Shown: positions 27,755 to 35,843, counted from the stretch's first letter. The stretch is DNA of 64,000 bases from Chitinophagaceae bacterium (GCA_023957155.1 JAMLHK010000008.1:180188-244187); one strand, 5' to 3'. The notes: generated by a model from the letters alone, not told the origin. Made by a program: numbers and translations.

Positions 27755-29143
27755 TTATTTTTTAGTCGCCAGTTCTAATGCGGCAGTGGTCGTGTAATAT
27801 TTCGCCAGTGTATTGGGTACTTCCCATTCGGGAAGCGCTCCCGCTTTAAGGTATTGCAGGTATCTTTCCATAACCTGGGCAAAATGCGCTTCATGACCGA
27901 CATTGTATTGATCGGGTATTACTACTTTCCATTCGTTGTTCGCTTGTTTTTCTACCGATACCCCGGGATAGGTATTCCCTAATTTTTTTATGGCATCCTG
28001 AATCGTATGTTCAAATTGATTGTCTTGTTTTTTCTCAGGAATAATATAGAGTACCGGCTTATAGTTTTCTTTTTCACCCTGCCTTATTTCGAGTGTGCAC
28101 GTTGTACCCTTTATGGTGGCGGTATGAGCATCCCCTCCGGCAGCCGCCTTATAATCCCATCGAACGATGATTTTTACCGGGATACCTTTCAGGGTATAGT
28201 TCATTTCTCCGTTGGCATGTGTCTGGAGGATAGAATCCTTAATGATATAAGGTTGGAGAAAACCGGGATAGCTGTCGCTGCCGGTAATAGATTTGAATTG
28301 GGCAGGCGTAAGCGGAGTCGGCCATATCCTTGCATCGGTGATCTTAATATCATTTTTGTAATCCAGTATTTCGCCCGGAAGGCACTGCCATTGCACGATA
28401 TCAACTAAATGTGTACCAACATCGGCAATAGCATCTCCCTGTTGAAGAGGATCAAAGAACCAGGTAGGCCGCACCAACGGTTTCCCGGATACATGCTTGA
28501 AAAAATAGTGAATACTTTCTATAATAACCGAAGGATCTTTCCCGCTTCCTTTTTTCAGCTTACCAAACAGGGTGCTGTCATGCATCAGCTCTTTTTGCAG
28601 GATATTGGTAATCTCTGACCTTTCAGTCATGATATCATAGAGCAGTACCTTTTGTTTTGCGGCAGTTTCAAATGCAGTAACTAACTTTTCAAAATTGGTA
28701 CTGTTGATCGCCATAGGTTTATCTGCCAGCACGTTTAATCCCGAGTCCACAGATCGTTGAATATAGTCTGTTTTCAGGCGGTTGTTCCCGGCTAATACCA
28801 CTACGTTACCTTTTTTCTCCGCAAACATTTTCTCCGCAAAATCATCTCCCTTATATACAATTTCATTCCAACGGGTAGGGGCTTCGGCATGATCGTTATA
28901 TTGTCGTATCAGATTCAGGTGTGCTTCAACTTCCGCTCCATCCGGTGCGTATACATATACGTTCGTATCTATATCCGGATAATTTTTCTTTTGTACCAGC
29001 GCGGCATGAAAGTGCCCCGGGTCAAGGGTGATGAGTCTGACCATTTTACTGTCTTTTTTTTCTTCTTTCTTATTGTTGCCGGATTGACAGGAGCCTGCGG
29101 TGATCAGGATAGCCGATAGCAGTATAAAAGTAATTCGTTGCAT
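27755..29143 (-). CDS. Gfo/Idh/MocA-like lipoprotein with Oxidoreduct_C domain
   Basis: 462-aa protein with a lipoprotein signal (lipobox TAGSC, cysteine at about residue 19), so it should be anchored in a membrane and face the periplasm. The Rossmann-like N-terminal half contains VRLITLDPGHFHAALVQ and LADKPMAI, the degenerate equivalent of the EKP motif of Gfo/Idh/MocA sugar dehydrogenases; the C-terminal half matches the putative oxidoreductase C-terminal domain family of Bacteroidota. It lies 25 bases after the Tat-exported Gfo/Idh/MocA gene, and the two probably act on the same periplasmic sugar. The exact reaction is unknown. Confidence 0.85.
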   Translation of the reverse strand: MQRITFILLSAILITAGSCQSGNNKKEEKKDSKMVRLITLDPGHFHAALVQKKNYPDIDTNVYVYAPDGAEVEAHLNLIRQYNDHAEAPTRWNEIVYKGDDFAEKMFAEKKGNVVVLAGNNRLKTDYIQRSVDSGLNVLADKPMAINSTNFEKLVTAFETAAKQKVLLYDIMTERSEITNILQKELMHDSTLFGKLKKGSGKDPSVIIESIHYFFKHVSGKPLVRPTWFFDPLQQGDAIADVGTHLVDIVQWQCLPGEILDYKNDIKITDARIWPTPLTPAQFKSITGSDSYPGFLQPYIIKDSILQTHANGEMNYTLKGIPVKIIVRWDYKAAAGGDAHTATIKGTTCTLEIRQGEKENYKPVLYIIPEKKQDNQFEHTIQDAIKKLGNTYPGVSVEKQANNEWKVVIPDQYNVGHEAHFAQVMERYLQYLKAGALPEWEVPNTLAKYYTTTAALELATKK

Positions 29144-29168
29144 AGTATTGTTTTAAAAGCCAAAATTT

Positions 29169-30596
29169 TTAAATCATCGTTCTTATATTAAATCCTTTAT
29201 CAATCTGGTATGGCCATCTTTCTGACCGTTTTAGCATAGCATTGGCTTCATCATCGCTTTTGAATTTTTCCAGCACAGGATCCCAATAGAGCCTGCGGTT
29301 TAATTTCATAGCGATATTGCTGAGCAGGCATAAAGAACATGCCCGGTGGCCCGCTTCTACCGGCGCTATATTGGGTTGTCCCGTAATGATTGCATTCAGC
29401 CAGTCTGCATGGTGATCTTTACTATCCTGCAGGTGTATTTCGTTCGAACCTATTACGGCATTAAGTATCTTCGGATTGCTGGCGTCTAATGCCTTGGCGT
29501 TTGCGTTTTTGGATACCGGGTCGGAAGCCGTTACCGAATAATTTCCCCGGGTTACGAATATCCAGCCTTCGGAGCCTGTAAATTTTACTCCGGTAGGATA
29601 TTCATTACTGGCCAGGATTTTTACCCCGTTGGCAAATACGGTCTCTGTCTTGAAATTGCCATGTACATCCCATAAAGCTGCTTTTGAGGGCCAGTCTGCG
29701 GTTCCCGAAATTTCTACCGGTCCGGTGTTTTCTGTCCCCATACCCCAATTGGCTATGTCAAAGTGATGAGATCCCCATCCGGTGATCATGCCGGCGCCGA
29801 ATTGTTCGCAGCGCAGCCACCCGGGGCGGGAGAAATCATTTTGAGGATGAACCAGTTTTTCGGTGTAAGGAACATAGGGTGTGGGGCCGAGCCACTTTTC
29901 AAAATTGAGATTCGATGGAACAGGCATTTCTTTTTCAACTGTACTTTCCTCAGGATCGTCTATAGGAAGTCCCACGTATATGGTATGCAGCTTACCTATT
30001 TTTCCGTTTCGTACCAGTTCACAGGCTTTTTTAAACTGGGGCATAGACCTTTGCTGGCTGCCGATCTGTAGTACGCAGCCGGAGCGGTACACCTCGTCAC
30101 TCAGCCTGCGGCCTTCACTTATACATAATGATGCCGGCTTCTCCATATACACATGCTTGCCTGCACGTACCGCTGTAATGGCGGGAAGCACGTGCCAGTG
30201 ATCCGGCGTGGCAATGATTACGGCATCAATGTCCTTGTCAGCAATAAGCTCTTCATAATGCTCGTATGTTTTCGTGCTGTTGTATCCGGATCGTCCCTTC
30301 CCGGCATAAAAATTATCTATAAGATTTTTCCCGGATTGCAGCCTTTTACTGTCGAGATCACACACCGCCAGCACCTGCGACATTTCTGATTTCATTGTGC
30401 CGGGTATATCCCAGTCACGGGCTATCCTCCCGGCGCCTATTGCCCCCACATTTATCCGGTTGGAAGGCGCATACTTCCCAAATACGGAAGCCGGCACAAT
30501 AGCAGGAGCTCCTGCCAGCATGGCCGCCCCCGCAGTACCTTTTATGGTGTTTTTAATAAAATTTCTTCTTGAAGATACCGTTGTTTTTTTGCTCAT
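29169..30596 (-). CDS. Gfo/Idh/MocA family oxidoreductase with Tat signal
   Basis: 475-aa NAD(P)-dependent sugar dehydrogenase type. The N-terminal twin-arginine motif SSRRNFIK, followed by a hydrophobic stretch and PAIVPASVFG, marks folded export through the Tat system. The Rossmann motif is GAIGAGRIARDW, and the EKP motif lies in VYMEKPASL; the conserved catalytic-region histidine is seen in WGSHHFDIANWG. Periplasmic members oxidise sugars at C3 or take part in keto-glycoside processing. It is third in the operon, after ThuA. The substrate is not determined by the sequence. Confidence 0.9.
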   Translation of the reverse strand: MSKKTTVSSRRNFIKNTIKGTAGAAMLAGAPAIVPASVFGKYAPSNRINVGAIGAGRIARDWDIPGTMKSEMSQVLAVCDLDSKRLQSGKNLIDNFYAGKGRSGYNSTKTYEHYEELIADKDIDAVIIATPDHWHVLPAITAVRAGKHVYMEKPASLCISEGRRLSDEVYRSGCVLQIGSQQRSMPQFKKACELVRNGKIGKLHTIYVGLPIDDPEESTVEKEMPVPSNLNFEKWLGPTPYVPYTEKLVHPQNDFSRPGWLRCEQFGAGMITGWGSHHFDIANWGMGTENTGPVEISGTADWPSKAALWDVHGNFKTETVFANGVKILASNEYPTGVKFTGSEGWIFVTRGNYSVTASDPVSKNANAKALDASNPKILNAVIGSNEIHLQDSKDHHADWLNAIITGQPNIAPVEAGHRACSLCLLSNIAMKLNRRLYWDPVLEKFKSDDEANAMLKRSERWPYQIDKGFNIRTMI

Positions 30597-30661
30597 GATG
30601 GCTGGTTTTATAAATGTCTTTTAATGGAATGGGTGTGATGGGGTTAACTTATTCCGGATGA

Positions 30662-31492
30662 TCAATAGGGCAGGGGGTCATCAGGGCTTAGGGCTCTTGA
30701 TTTGGAGAAGTCCAATGGTTTATTATTTCCTATAACCCAAATAATACCTCCCATGATATGTTGCTGAAATTCGGTGGTTGCATAGATGCTGCTGTCATGC
30801 CCTAATGAAGTATACCATTGCCTGCCTCCGTCAAATTGATGGCACCATACAGATGGAGAGGATGTGCCGCCATAATAACCGGGTTTGTCATCATCATCCA
30901 GCGAAGCGAGGTCATGTACAACCAGCACCCGGATATCAGGGTTATAGTCTTTAAAAAAGTAGCACTCATCATCTCTTTGCCAGGTTTGAGGTAAAAAAGA
31001 AGTAGATGGGTGATTATGATCAATAACGATTTCTGTGAATGGCTGATGCCTGGCGTGACGCAAAAACGAAGCGCCGATCAGTCTTTTAAACCAGGGCCAG
31101 CTTCTTTCTGTTCCGGTTGCGGAGTGTAAGCCTACAAATCCCCCTCCCGCCTGGATATAGCGCATAAAGGCAACTTTCTGGTCGTCATTATCGAACACCT
31201 CGTTATTGGTATTATTAAATATGACCAGGTTGTATTTCTTCAGATTGTTTTCTGTAAAGTCGGAGGGATTTTCAGATACGGTTACGGAAAATCCGTATTG
31301 CGCTGACAGCTGACGGATAGCAGCTATCCCGGCATCCCTGTTTTCATGAATATATCCTTCGCCATTTTTGATATATACCAGCACGTGCACTTTCTTCCAG
31401 TTCACTTTGGCAGTGTTGTTGAATTTGTTTTGTGCAAAAGCAAAAAAGACCAGGCAGATACCGGCAACACATAACAGACTTTTTTTAGCCAT
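30662..31492 (-). CDS. ThuA domain-containing secreted protein
   Basis: 276-aa protein with a signal peptide (residues 1-20, ending FAFAQ). The ThuA / trehalose-utilisation fold, a glutamine amidotransferase-like domain, shows in YNLVIFNNTNNEVF, GGGFVGLHSATGTERSWPWFKRLIGASF and PVVWCHQF-type sequence (SPSVWCHQFDGGRQWYTSLGHD). In rhizobia ThuA works with the Gfo/Idh/MocA protein ThuB in trehalose oxidation. Here it lies 66 bases upstream of a Gfo/Idh/MocA gene in the same operon, which supports a shared role in keto-sugar metabolism (inference). Confidence 0.88.
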   Translation of the reverse strand: MAKKSLLCVAGICLVFFAFAQNKFNNTAKVNWKKVHVLVYIKNGEGYIHENRDAGIAAIRQLSAQYGFSVTVSENPSDFTENNLKKYNLVIFNNTNNEVFDNDDQKVAFMRYIQAGGGFVGLHSATGTERSWPWFKRLIGASFLRHARHQPFTEIVIDHNHPSTSFLPQTWQRDDECYFFKDYNPDIRVLVVHDLASLDDDDKPGYYGGTSSPSVWCHQFDGGRQWYTSLGHDSSIYATTEFQQHIMGGIIWVIGNNKPLDFSKSRALSPDDPLPY

Positions 31493-31674
31493 AAATTGAT
31501 TTCAGGTTTTTTGATATGGAGGTTGAGCTAAAATTATTGAAGGGACGGTTTGGTCAGTAAAAATATCATAAAAGATGCAATGTGCATTCGTAAATCCTTC
31601 TGCCTGTACACATTTCCTAAACTCATAGTACCCGGGTATATGATGAAGCCGGGAAAACCGGAGTATAGTACAGG

Positions 31675-32433
31675 CTAAAGCGCTGAGGATTTCATTCTCG
31701 ACCACACTTCATAAATAGGGTCTCCGCGGGAGCTGAGTCCGGAATGTATCCAGTTGCCTTCTTCAATCTTCCCGTCAAAGGTCAGGGAAGCGCCTACTCT
31801 TGAATTATCACGGGAGAAAAATTCAATATGTTCAGTGTACCTGCCGTTTTCAAAGGTGTACGTTCCGCCCCCGGTCCCGGAAAATTCGCCGGTTTCGATA
31901 TTGATTGCCGCCCACTGAAAACGGGTACCCGTCAGCAGCTTTAACGTTCTCCTGGCGCGGAGCGGCAGCTCAGCCATCTTCCCGTCCTGCTTTCTTTGCG
32001 TAATGCGCCAGTTGCCGGCTAAGTCACTTTTCCCGTCATCCGTTCTCTGCCATTTGGCTTTAGCGCCGCTGATAGAAGTGGATAGCGTATTGTTGCGGAT
32101 AGCGAATGGGTACCGTAGCGTCTTGCCCACCTGTGATTTATCGCTGCTGTTAAATTCCACTTTAAGTACAAGCTGCTTACCTTCAACGGATAAAGGTCCT
32201 CCGAAGCTGTAGATAAAGTTTTTATTGATTTTGTCATATTGGGTCAGCATACAATATCCGTCAGCGATAATAAGCGATTGCTCGATACTTCCGTCAGCCC
32301 TGTGCCAGGATCCGTTAAGTAATCCCGGGTCGGCGAGATCTGCTGAAAAGCCTTTAACCAGGATAAGTCCGGTAAATAGCATGAACACGGACACCATCTT
32401 TGTAATAAACCGGGGCAGGTATTTCATGATCAA
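31675..32433 (-). CDS. Secreted protein with two lipocalin-like repeats, function unknown
   Basis: 252-aa protein, first gene of the minus-strand carbohydrate operon. A signal peptide ends at about residue 31 (LVKGFSA). The mature part is an internal repeat: LLNGSWHRADGSIEQSLIIADGYCMLTQYDK ... KTLRYPFAIRNNTLSTS in the first half is echoed by LAGNWRITQRKQDGKMAELPLRARRTLKLLTG ... GASLTFDGKIEEGNWIH in the second, in each case a lipocalin-like small barrel beginning with G(S/N)W. I do not recognise a named family. It is expected to be periplasmic or on the surface and probably binds a ligand of the downstream sugar enzymes (inference). Confidence 0.7.
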   Translation of the reverse strand: MIMKYLPRFITKMVSVFMLFTGLILVKGFSADLADPGLLNGSWHRADGSIEQSLIIADGYCMLTQYDKINKNFIYSFGGPLSVEGKQLVLKVEFNSSDKSQVGKTLRYPFAIRNNTLSTSISGAKAKWQRTDDGKSDLAGNWRITQRKQDGKMAELPLRARRTLKLLTGTRFQWAAINIETGEFSGTGGGTYTFENGRYTEHIEFFSRDNSRVGASLTFDGKIEEGNWIHSGLSSRGDPIYEVWSRMKSSAL

Positions 32434-32485
32434 TAATTTTATTACAGGTCAGTATTTCCACGGGAAAAAGAATACGAAGTGGATA

Positions 32486-32518
32486 TAAAGATACCCATCC
32501 ACAAACGTTTGTCCAAAA
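32486..32518 (-). promoter_or_regulatory. Promoter of the ThuA/Gfo-Idh-MocA operon
   Basis: On the minus strand TTTTG (32514-32518) is followed after 20 bases by TATCTTTA (32486-32493), one mismatch from the TAnnTTTG consensus. The perfect palindrome at 32501-32512 fills the spacer, which is a classical repressor position. The leader is about 50 nt. Confidence 0.5.
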
Positions 32519-32524
32519 TTTTGG
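32501..32524. promoter_or_regulatory. Two abutting perfect palindromes, probable operators
   Basis: ACAAACGTTTGT (32501-32512) and CCAAAATTTTGG (32513-32524) are each perfect 12-bp palindromes, directly adjacent. They lie in the divergent region between the sugar operon and nagB. The first, with its central CG, resembles LacI/CcpA-type operator symmetry. No LacI-family gene is in the window. Confidence 0.5.
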
Positions 32525-32609
32525 CAGATTTAAAATGAATCGGTTTTTCCTCCTATCTTGCAGCATCCTCCGGTGTATAATTATTTTAATATCTAAATTC
32601 CAACTGATC

Positions 32610-34517
32610 ATGAGCATGGTTGATTCTTTTGAAAAAATTTCCTGCCAGATACTCCCAGATTTTAAAGCGGGTTCGCGGTTTGCCGCGCAGGAAGTGGTGA
32701 ACCTTATTAAAGAGAGGCAATCGCAGGGTAAATCATGTGTTTTAGGTCTGGCTACGGGGTCAACACCCAAGACCCTGTATGCGGAGCTTATTCGTTTACA
32801 CAAAGAAGAAGGCGTAAGTTTTAAAAATGTGATTGCATTCAACCTGGATGAATATTATCCTATGGATAGGAATGCGCCGCAAAGCTACCATCGGTTTATG
32901 CGGGTTAACCTGTTTGATCATATTGATATAGACCCGGAAAATTGCCATATACCCAGCGGGGAATGGTCTAAAGATAAGGTAAAGGAATACTGCGCCCGGT
33001 ATGAACAAAAGATTGAAGATGCCGGAGGAATTGACCTGCAGATACTCGGTATCGGATCAAACGGTCACATCGGGTTTAATGAGCCCGGTTCGAGCATATA
33101 TTCCAAAACAAGATTAGTTACGCTGGAAAATTCAACCCGGCTTGCCAATTCTTTTGAGTTTGCCAATATCTCCCAGGTTCCGCGTTTAGCCATTACTACG
33201 GGCATCAGCACGATCATGAAAGCGAAAAAGATCCTGCTGATGGCCTGGGGGCAGTCCAAGGCGCCTGTTGTCAGGGCTGCAGTTGAAGGGAATATTACGG
33301 AATCTGTACCGGCATCTATTTTGCAGAATCATGATCACTGTGTTTTTATACTGGATGAGCTGGCGGCATCGGAGCTTACCCGGTTTAAATCTCCCTGGCT
33401 GACGGGAGATTGCGAATGGACGCCTAAGCTCATTCGTCGCGCGGTAATTAATACGGCAATTAAATTGAATAAACCTGTATTGAGCCTGACGAACAGCGAC
33501 TACACCGATAATGGTTTGGGTGATTTGCTTGTTGAAAAAGGAGAAGCTTATGAAATCAACCTGCAGGTATTTTATATGCTGCGCGATAGCATAACAGGCT
33601 GGCCGGGGGGAAGACCGAATTCGGATATACCCCAGCATCCCGAGCGATCCGTACCCTATCCTAAAAAAGTGCTTATATTTTCTCCTCATCCCGATGATGA
33701 TATTATTTCTATGGGAGGAACGTTCCAGCGTTTGCACGACCAGGGGCATGAAGTGCATGTGGCTTATCAGACTTCGGGGAATATTGCGGTTACCGATGAA
33801 TTTGTAACCCGTTTCCTGGATTTTGCGGTGGGGTTTGACGATATGTTTGGCATAGATAGTACGCGGTCAAAACAAATATCCAGGGATGCCCGTGAATACT
33901 TTGCAGGAAAGAAGACCCGGCAGTCAGATACCCCGGAGATCAGGAGCATTAAAGGACTCATCCGCCGCTGCGAAGCCAAAGCTACCTGTCGTTACGTGGG
34001 AATAGGAGATAAGCGTGCTCATTTTCAGAATCTTCCTTTTTATGAAACCGGCACTATTGAAAAGAAGCCGGCAGGGGAGGAAGATATACAACTGACGATG
34101 AAACTGCTCAGGGAAATAAAACCCCAACAGGTATATTGTGCCGGTGATCTGGCTGATCCGCATGGTACGCATAAAGTATGTCTTGAAATAGTATTTGAAT
34201 CGCTTAAGAGGATTAAAGCCGAGGGAGATGAATGGGTAAAGGATTGCTGGGTATGGTTGTATAAGGGAGCCTGGCAGGAGTGGGATATCACCGAAATTGA
34301 AATGGCAATACCGATGAGCCCGGAGCAGGTGTTAAAGAAGCGGTTTGGGATATTCATACATCAGTCGCAAAAAGACTCTGTACCCTTCCAGGGAACCGAT
34401 GCACGGGAGTTCTGGCAGCGGGCGGAGGAACGCAATGCCAATACGGCTGATCTGTATGCCGGGTTGGGACTTACCCGCTATGCCGCGATGGAAGCATTTG
34501 TAAGATGGCATTATTAA
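32610..34517 (+). CDS. nagB: Glucosamine-6-phosphate deaminase fused to a PIG-L/LmbE deacetylase-like domain
   Basis: 635-aa two-domain cytoplasmic protein. Residues ~1-270 are NagB, which turns glucosamine 6-phosphate into fructose 6-phosphate and ammonia: LGLATGSTPKTLYAEL, VIAFNLDEYYPM, GIGSNGHIGFNEPGS. Residues ~350-620 are a PIG-L (LmbE) zinc domain with SPHPDDDIISMGGT and DPHGTHKVCLE, a fold known to remove acetyl groups from N-acetylglucosamine derivatives. The fusion is widespread in Bacteroidota and suggests coupling of deacetylation and deamination in amino-sugar catabolism. I start at ATG 32610 (MSMVDSFEKI); the longer open frame from 32535 starts with hydrophobic residues that the family lacks. 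It is divergent from the sugar operon. Confidence 0.93.
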   Translation: MSMVDSFEKISCQILPDFKAGSRFAAQEVVNLIKERQSQGKSCVLGLATGSTPKTLYAELIRLHKEEGVSFKNVIAFNLDEYYPMDRNAPQSYHRFMRVNLFDHIDIDPENCHIPSGEWSKDKVKEYCARYEQKIEDAGGIDLQILGIGSNGHIGFNEPGSSIYSKTRLVTLENSTRLANSFEFANISQVPRLAITTGISTIMKAKKILLMAWGQSKAPVVRAAVEGNITESVPASILQNHDHCVFILDELAASELTRFKSPWLTGDCEWTPKLIRRAVINTAIKLNKPVLSLTNSDYTDNGLGDLLVEKGEAYEINLQVFYMLRDSITGWPGGRPNSDIPQHPERSVPYPKKVLIFSPHPDDDIISMGGTFQRLHDQGHEVHVAYQTSGNIAVTDEFVTRFLDFAVGFDDMFGIDSTRSKQISRDAREYFAGKKTRQSDTPEIRSIKGLIRRCEAKATCRYVGIGDKRAHFQNLPFYETGTIEKKPAGEEDIQLTMKLLREIKPQQVYCAGDLADPHGTHKVCLEIVFESLKRIKAEGDEWVKDCWVWLYKGAWQEWDITEIEMAIPMSPEQVLKKRFGIFIHQSQKDSVPFQGTDAREFWQRAEERNANTADLYAGLGLTRYAAMEAFVRWHY

Positions 34518-34529
34518 TGTGGAATTTGA

Positions 34530-34704
34530 AAATTTGAAAATGTGAAGATGTGGGAATGGGGCGGTCGGTACGCGACGTAGGAGCGTCAGACCGATGGTGA
34601 TTGAAAGACGTACACTGGTCACTCCCGCCGGCCGCTGATCGCTACTATTATTCTTTTGGCATTTTTAGGCTACCGCCTTATCTTTGCCGCCCAACATCAA
34701 AACA
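34530..34704. other. Gene-free spacer with low-complexity repeat and GC-rich inverted segment
   Basis: Behind nagB comes a low-complexity tract of the type AATTTGAAAATTTGAAAATG (from about 34522). A similar tract follows rseP at 62300-62336. From 34560 a GC-richer segment contains CGGTC ... GACCG. I see no gene before the tRNA promoter. Confidence 0.45.
34655..34686 (+). promoter_or_regulatory. Promoter of the tRNA-Arg transcription unit
   Basis: TTTG (34655-34658), 20 bases, then TATCTTTG (34679-34686): an essentially perfect Bacteroidota promoter. Transcription would start at about 34693, 12 bases before the tRNA-like copy, and run into the intact tRNA-Arg. Confidence 0.75.
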
Positions 34705-34780
34705 GGCCCCGTAGCTCACTTGAATACCTGCCTGGCGGCAGGCAGGGAGCATCTGATTATGGATCAGAAGGTTTGAAGTT
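34705..34780 (+). pseudogene. Broken tRNA-Arg copy with a 20-bp palindrome in the D-loop
   Basis: The sequence repeats the intact tRNA-Arg at 34807: the same GGCCCCGTAGCTCA start, the same anticodon stem (TCTGA/TCAGA) and AAGGTTTGAA. It differs in three ways. A perfect palindrome CCTGCCTGGCGGCAGGCAGG is inserted at 34727-34746 in the D-loop. The anticodon triplet reads ATG instead of ACG. In the T-arm, seven bases between two AGGTTT repeats are missing and the 3' acceptor strand is absent, so it cannot fold as a tRNA. Confidence 0.8.
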
Positions 34781-34806
34781 CTTTTGTATAGCGCTCTTTT
34801 TTTATT

Positions 34807-34880
34807 GGCCCCGTAGCTCAACTGAATAGAGCATCTGACTACGGATCAGAAGGTTTCAGGTTTGAATCCTGACGGGGTCA
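34807..34880 (+). tRNA. tRNA-Arg (anticodon ACG)
   Basis: A full cloverleaf can be drawn. The acceptor stem pairs GGCCCCG with CGGGGTC (one G-T pair) and discriminator A, the D-arm is GCTC/GAGC, and the anticodon stem is TCTGA/TCAGA around CTACGGA, giving anticodon ACG (read as ICG, codons CGU/CGC/CGA). The T-arm is TCAGG/CCTGA with loop TTTGAAT. CCA is not encoded. It lies behind a strong promoter and the broken tRNA copy, and is followed by a terminator. Confidence 0.95.
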
Positions 34881-34886
34881 CAAGAG

Positions 34887-34923
34887 GCTGTCTCAAAAGT
34901 ACTGAGGCAGCTTTTTTATTTTT
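34887..34923 (+). terminator. Rho-independent terminator of the tRNA unit
   Basis: GCTGTCTCA (34887-34895) pairs with TGAGGCAGC (34903-34911), nine pairs including one G-T, with a seven-base loop. A T-rich run (TTTTTTATTTTTT) follows directly. Confidence 0.85.
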
Positions 34924-34930
34924 TACCATT

Positions 34931-35049
34931 GCACTGGGGTCTTCATTTAAAGCTGTTGCGTGCAGCTATGAGGCCCTGGTGCTAAGTAATTCGCCGGGGT
35001 CTCACCCTTTACTCAATTGCCTGGCCGTGAAGACTCCATCGGGACGAAA
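34931..35049 (+). repeat. Repeat R1, copy 1
   Basis: First of four copies of a ~118-bp element (others at 40583, 41435 and 46775). It opens with GCACTGGGGTCTTCA and closes with TGAAGACTCCATCGGGACGA, which pair as outer arms. Inside are AGCTG/CAGCT and TGAGGCCC/GGGTCTCA stems; the latter uses a G-T pair where copies 2 and 3 have A-T, so the structure is kept. It ends 28 bases from the stop codon of the minus-strand DUF5615 gene. Confidence 0.8.
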
Positions 35050-35077
35050 CGTTGTATAGTGAGGCTATGGCGAAGGA

Positions 35078-35431
35078 TCATTGGGATGATCTTATCCGGA
35101 TAACTTCTTTCTGAATAACGGTAAAAGCGTTAAGTAACTGATCTTTATATCTGAGTATTAAAGGGCAAACCATAGCTGCTCTTTCCTGGGTAGTAAATCC
35201 TTCCAGGCGAAGCAATATCACACCGGCGTGGTCTTTGTTCAAACGAAACACCAATTCGCCGAAATCCTTGTCTTTGGTAATCAGGATCCTTTTTTCGTTT
35301 GTTGCAATTTGCAGGATTATTTCATCATCCAAAGCCCGTACTTCATCTATAGTGTAAAAGACATCAAATCCTGATGACCGAAGCCCGTCAACAATACTTC
35401 GGTCCTCTCCTTCATCGGCTAAAAACATCAT
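35078..35431 (-). CDS. DUF5615 PIN-like toxin
   Basis: 117-aa protein of the Mut7-C/PIN-like DUF5615 family. The acidic PIN-type residues are visible: LADEGEDRSIV near the start, VRALDDEIILQIA and ITKDKDFGELVF. Members are predicted ribonuclease toxins. The start overlaps the stop of the DUF433 gene by four bases (35428-35431), so the pair is translationally coupled, which is the usual layout of DUF433/DUF5615 toxin-antitoxin modules. No experimental target is known. Confidence 0.88.
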   Translation of the reverse strand: MMFLADEGEDRSIVDGLRSSGFDVFYTIDEVRALDDEIILQIATNEKRILITKDKDFGELVFRLNKDHAGVILLRLEGFTTQERAAMVCPLILRYKDQLLNAFTVIQKEVIRIRSSQ

Positions 35432-35658
35432 ATGGCAACAGGATAAATTTTTTCTCCTTTCAGCGCTTCAGCGGCAAAAGCTAAGGCAGCAGAAATATCT
35501 TCTTTAGTAAGTCGTGGATAAGACAGCAAAAGATCATCAGCCGATTCACCTGCGGCAAGCGACTCCAGTATCAGCTCCACCGTGATGCGGGTTCCTTTGA
35601 TAACAGGCTTTCCCATCATAACACGCGGGTTAATTTCGATATGAGAAGCAATATCCAT
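35428..35658 (-). CDS. DUF433 antitoxin
   Basis: 76-aa DNA-binding antitoxin. The family core HIEINPRVMMGKPVIKGTRITVELILESLAAGES is followed by a helix-turn-helix-like segment (DDLLLSYPRLTKEDISAALAFA). I start it at ATG 35658; an in-frame TTG at 35667 would place the first codons inside the palindrome at 35662-35694, which instead looks like the operator. The module is probably autoregulated: antitoxin or complex binds the palindrome. Confidence 0.88.
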   Translation of the reverse strand: MDIASHIEINPRVMMGKPVIKGTRITVELILESLAAGESADDLLLSYPRLTKEDISAALAFAAEALKGEKIYPVAI

Positions 35659-35661
35659 AAT

Positions 35662-35694
35662 TATCAATTTGATAACAAAGTTATCAAATTGATA
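35662..35694. promoter_or_regulatory. 33-bp operator-like palindrome of the DUF433/DUF5615 module
   Basis: TATCAATTTGATAAC (35662-35676), a three-base AAA spacer and GTTATCAAATTGATA (35680-35694) form a perfect 15-bp inverted repeat. Each arm is itself nearly symmetric (TATCAATTTGATA), so two protein dimers could bind. It abuts the antitoxin ATG at 35658. Confidence 0.75.
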
Positions 35695-35759
35695 GACTAT
35701 TTTAAACGTGTTTCGGGCTTATCGTTTTTAGTAATGATTGATGCCCGAATCGTATTTAG

Positions 35760-35789
35760 ATGCCTCTCCCGAATATTCGGGAGAGGCAT
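35760..35789. repeat. Perfect 30-bp palindrome
   Basis: ATGCCTCTCCCGAAT (35760-35774) is followed without a gap by its exact reverse complement (35775-35789). There is no T-run, and no gene ends here in either direction. It is probably a small dispersed palindromic element. Confidence 0.7.
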
Positions 35790-35843
35790 GACTGGCAGGA
35801 GTGTAGTGATGGACGGAGGAACGGAATGATCGGCTCGGGATAC

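Noticed and set aside
31502-31705. 67-aa minus-strand ORF between the ThuA gene and the secreted-protein gene
   Set aside because: Overlaps the end of the upstream gene, has an unlikely composition and matches nothing recognisable.
27755-32433. Polysaccharide utilisation locus
   Set aside because: No SusC/SusD pair or polysaccharide-degrading enzyme is in the operon.
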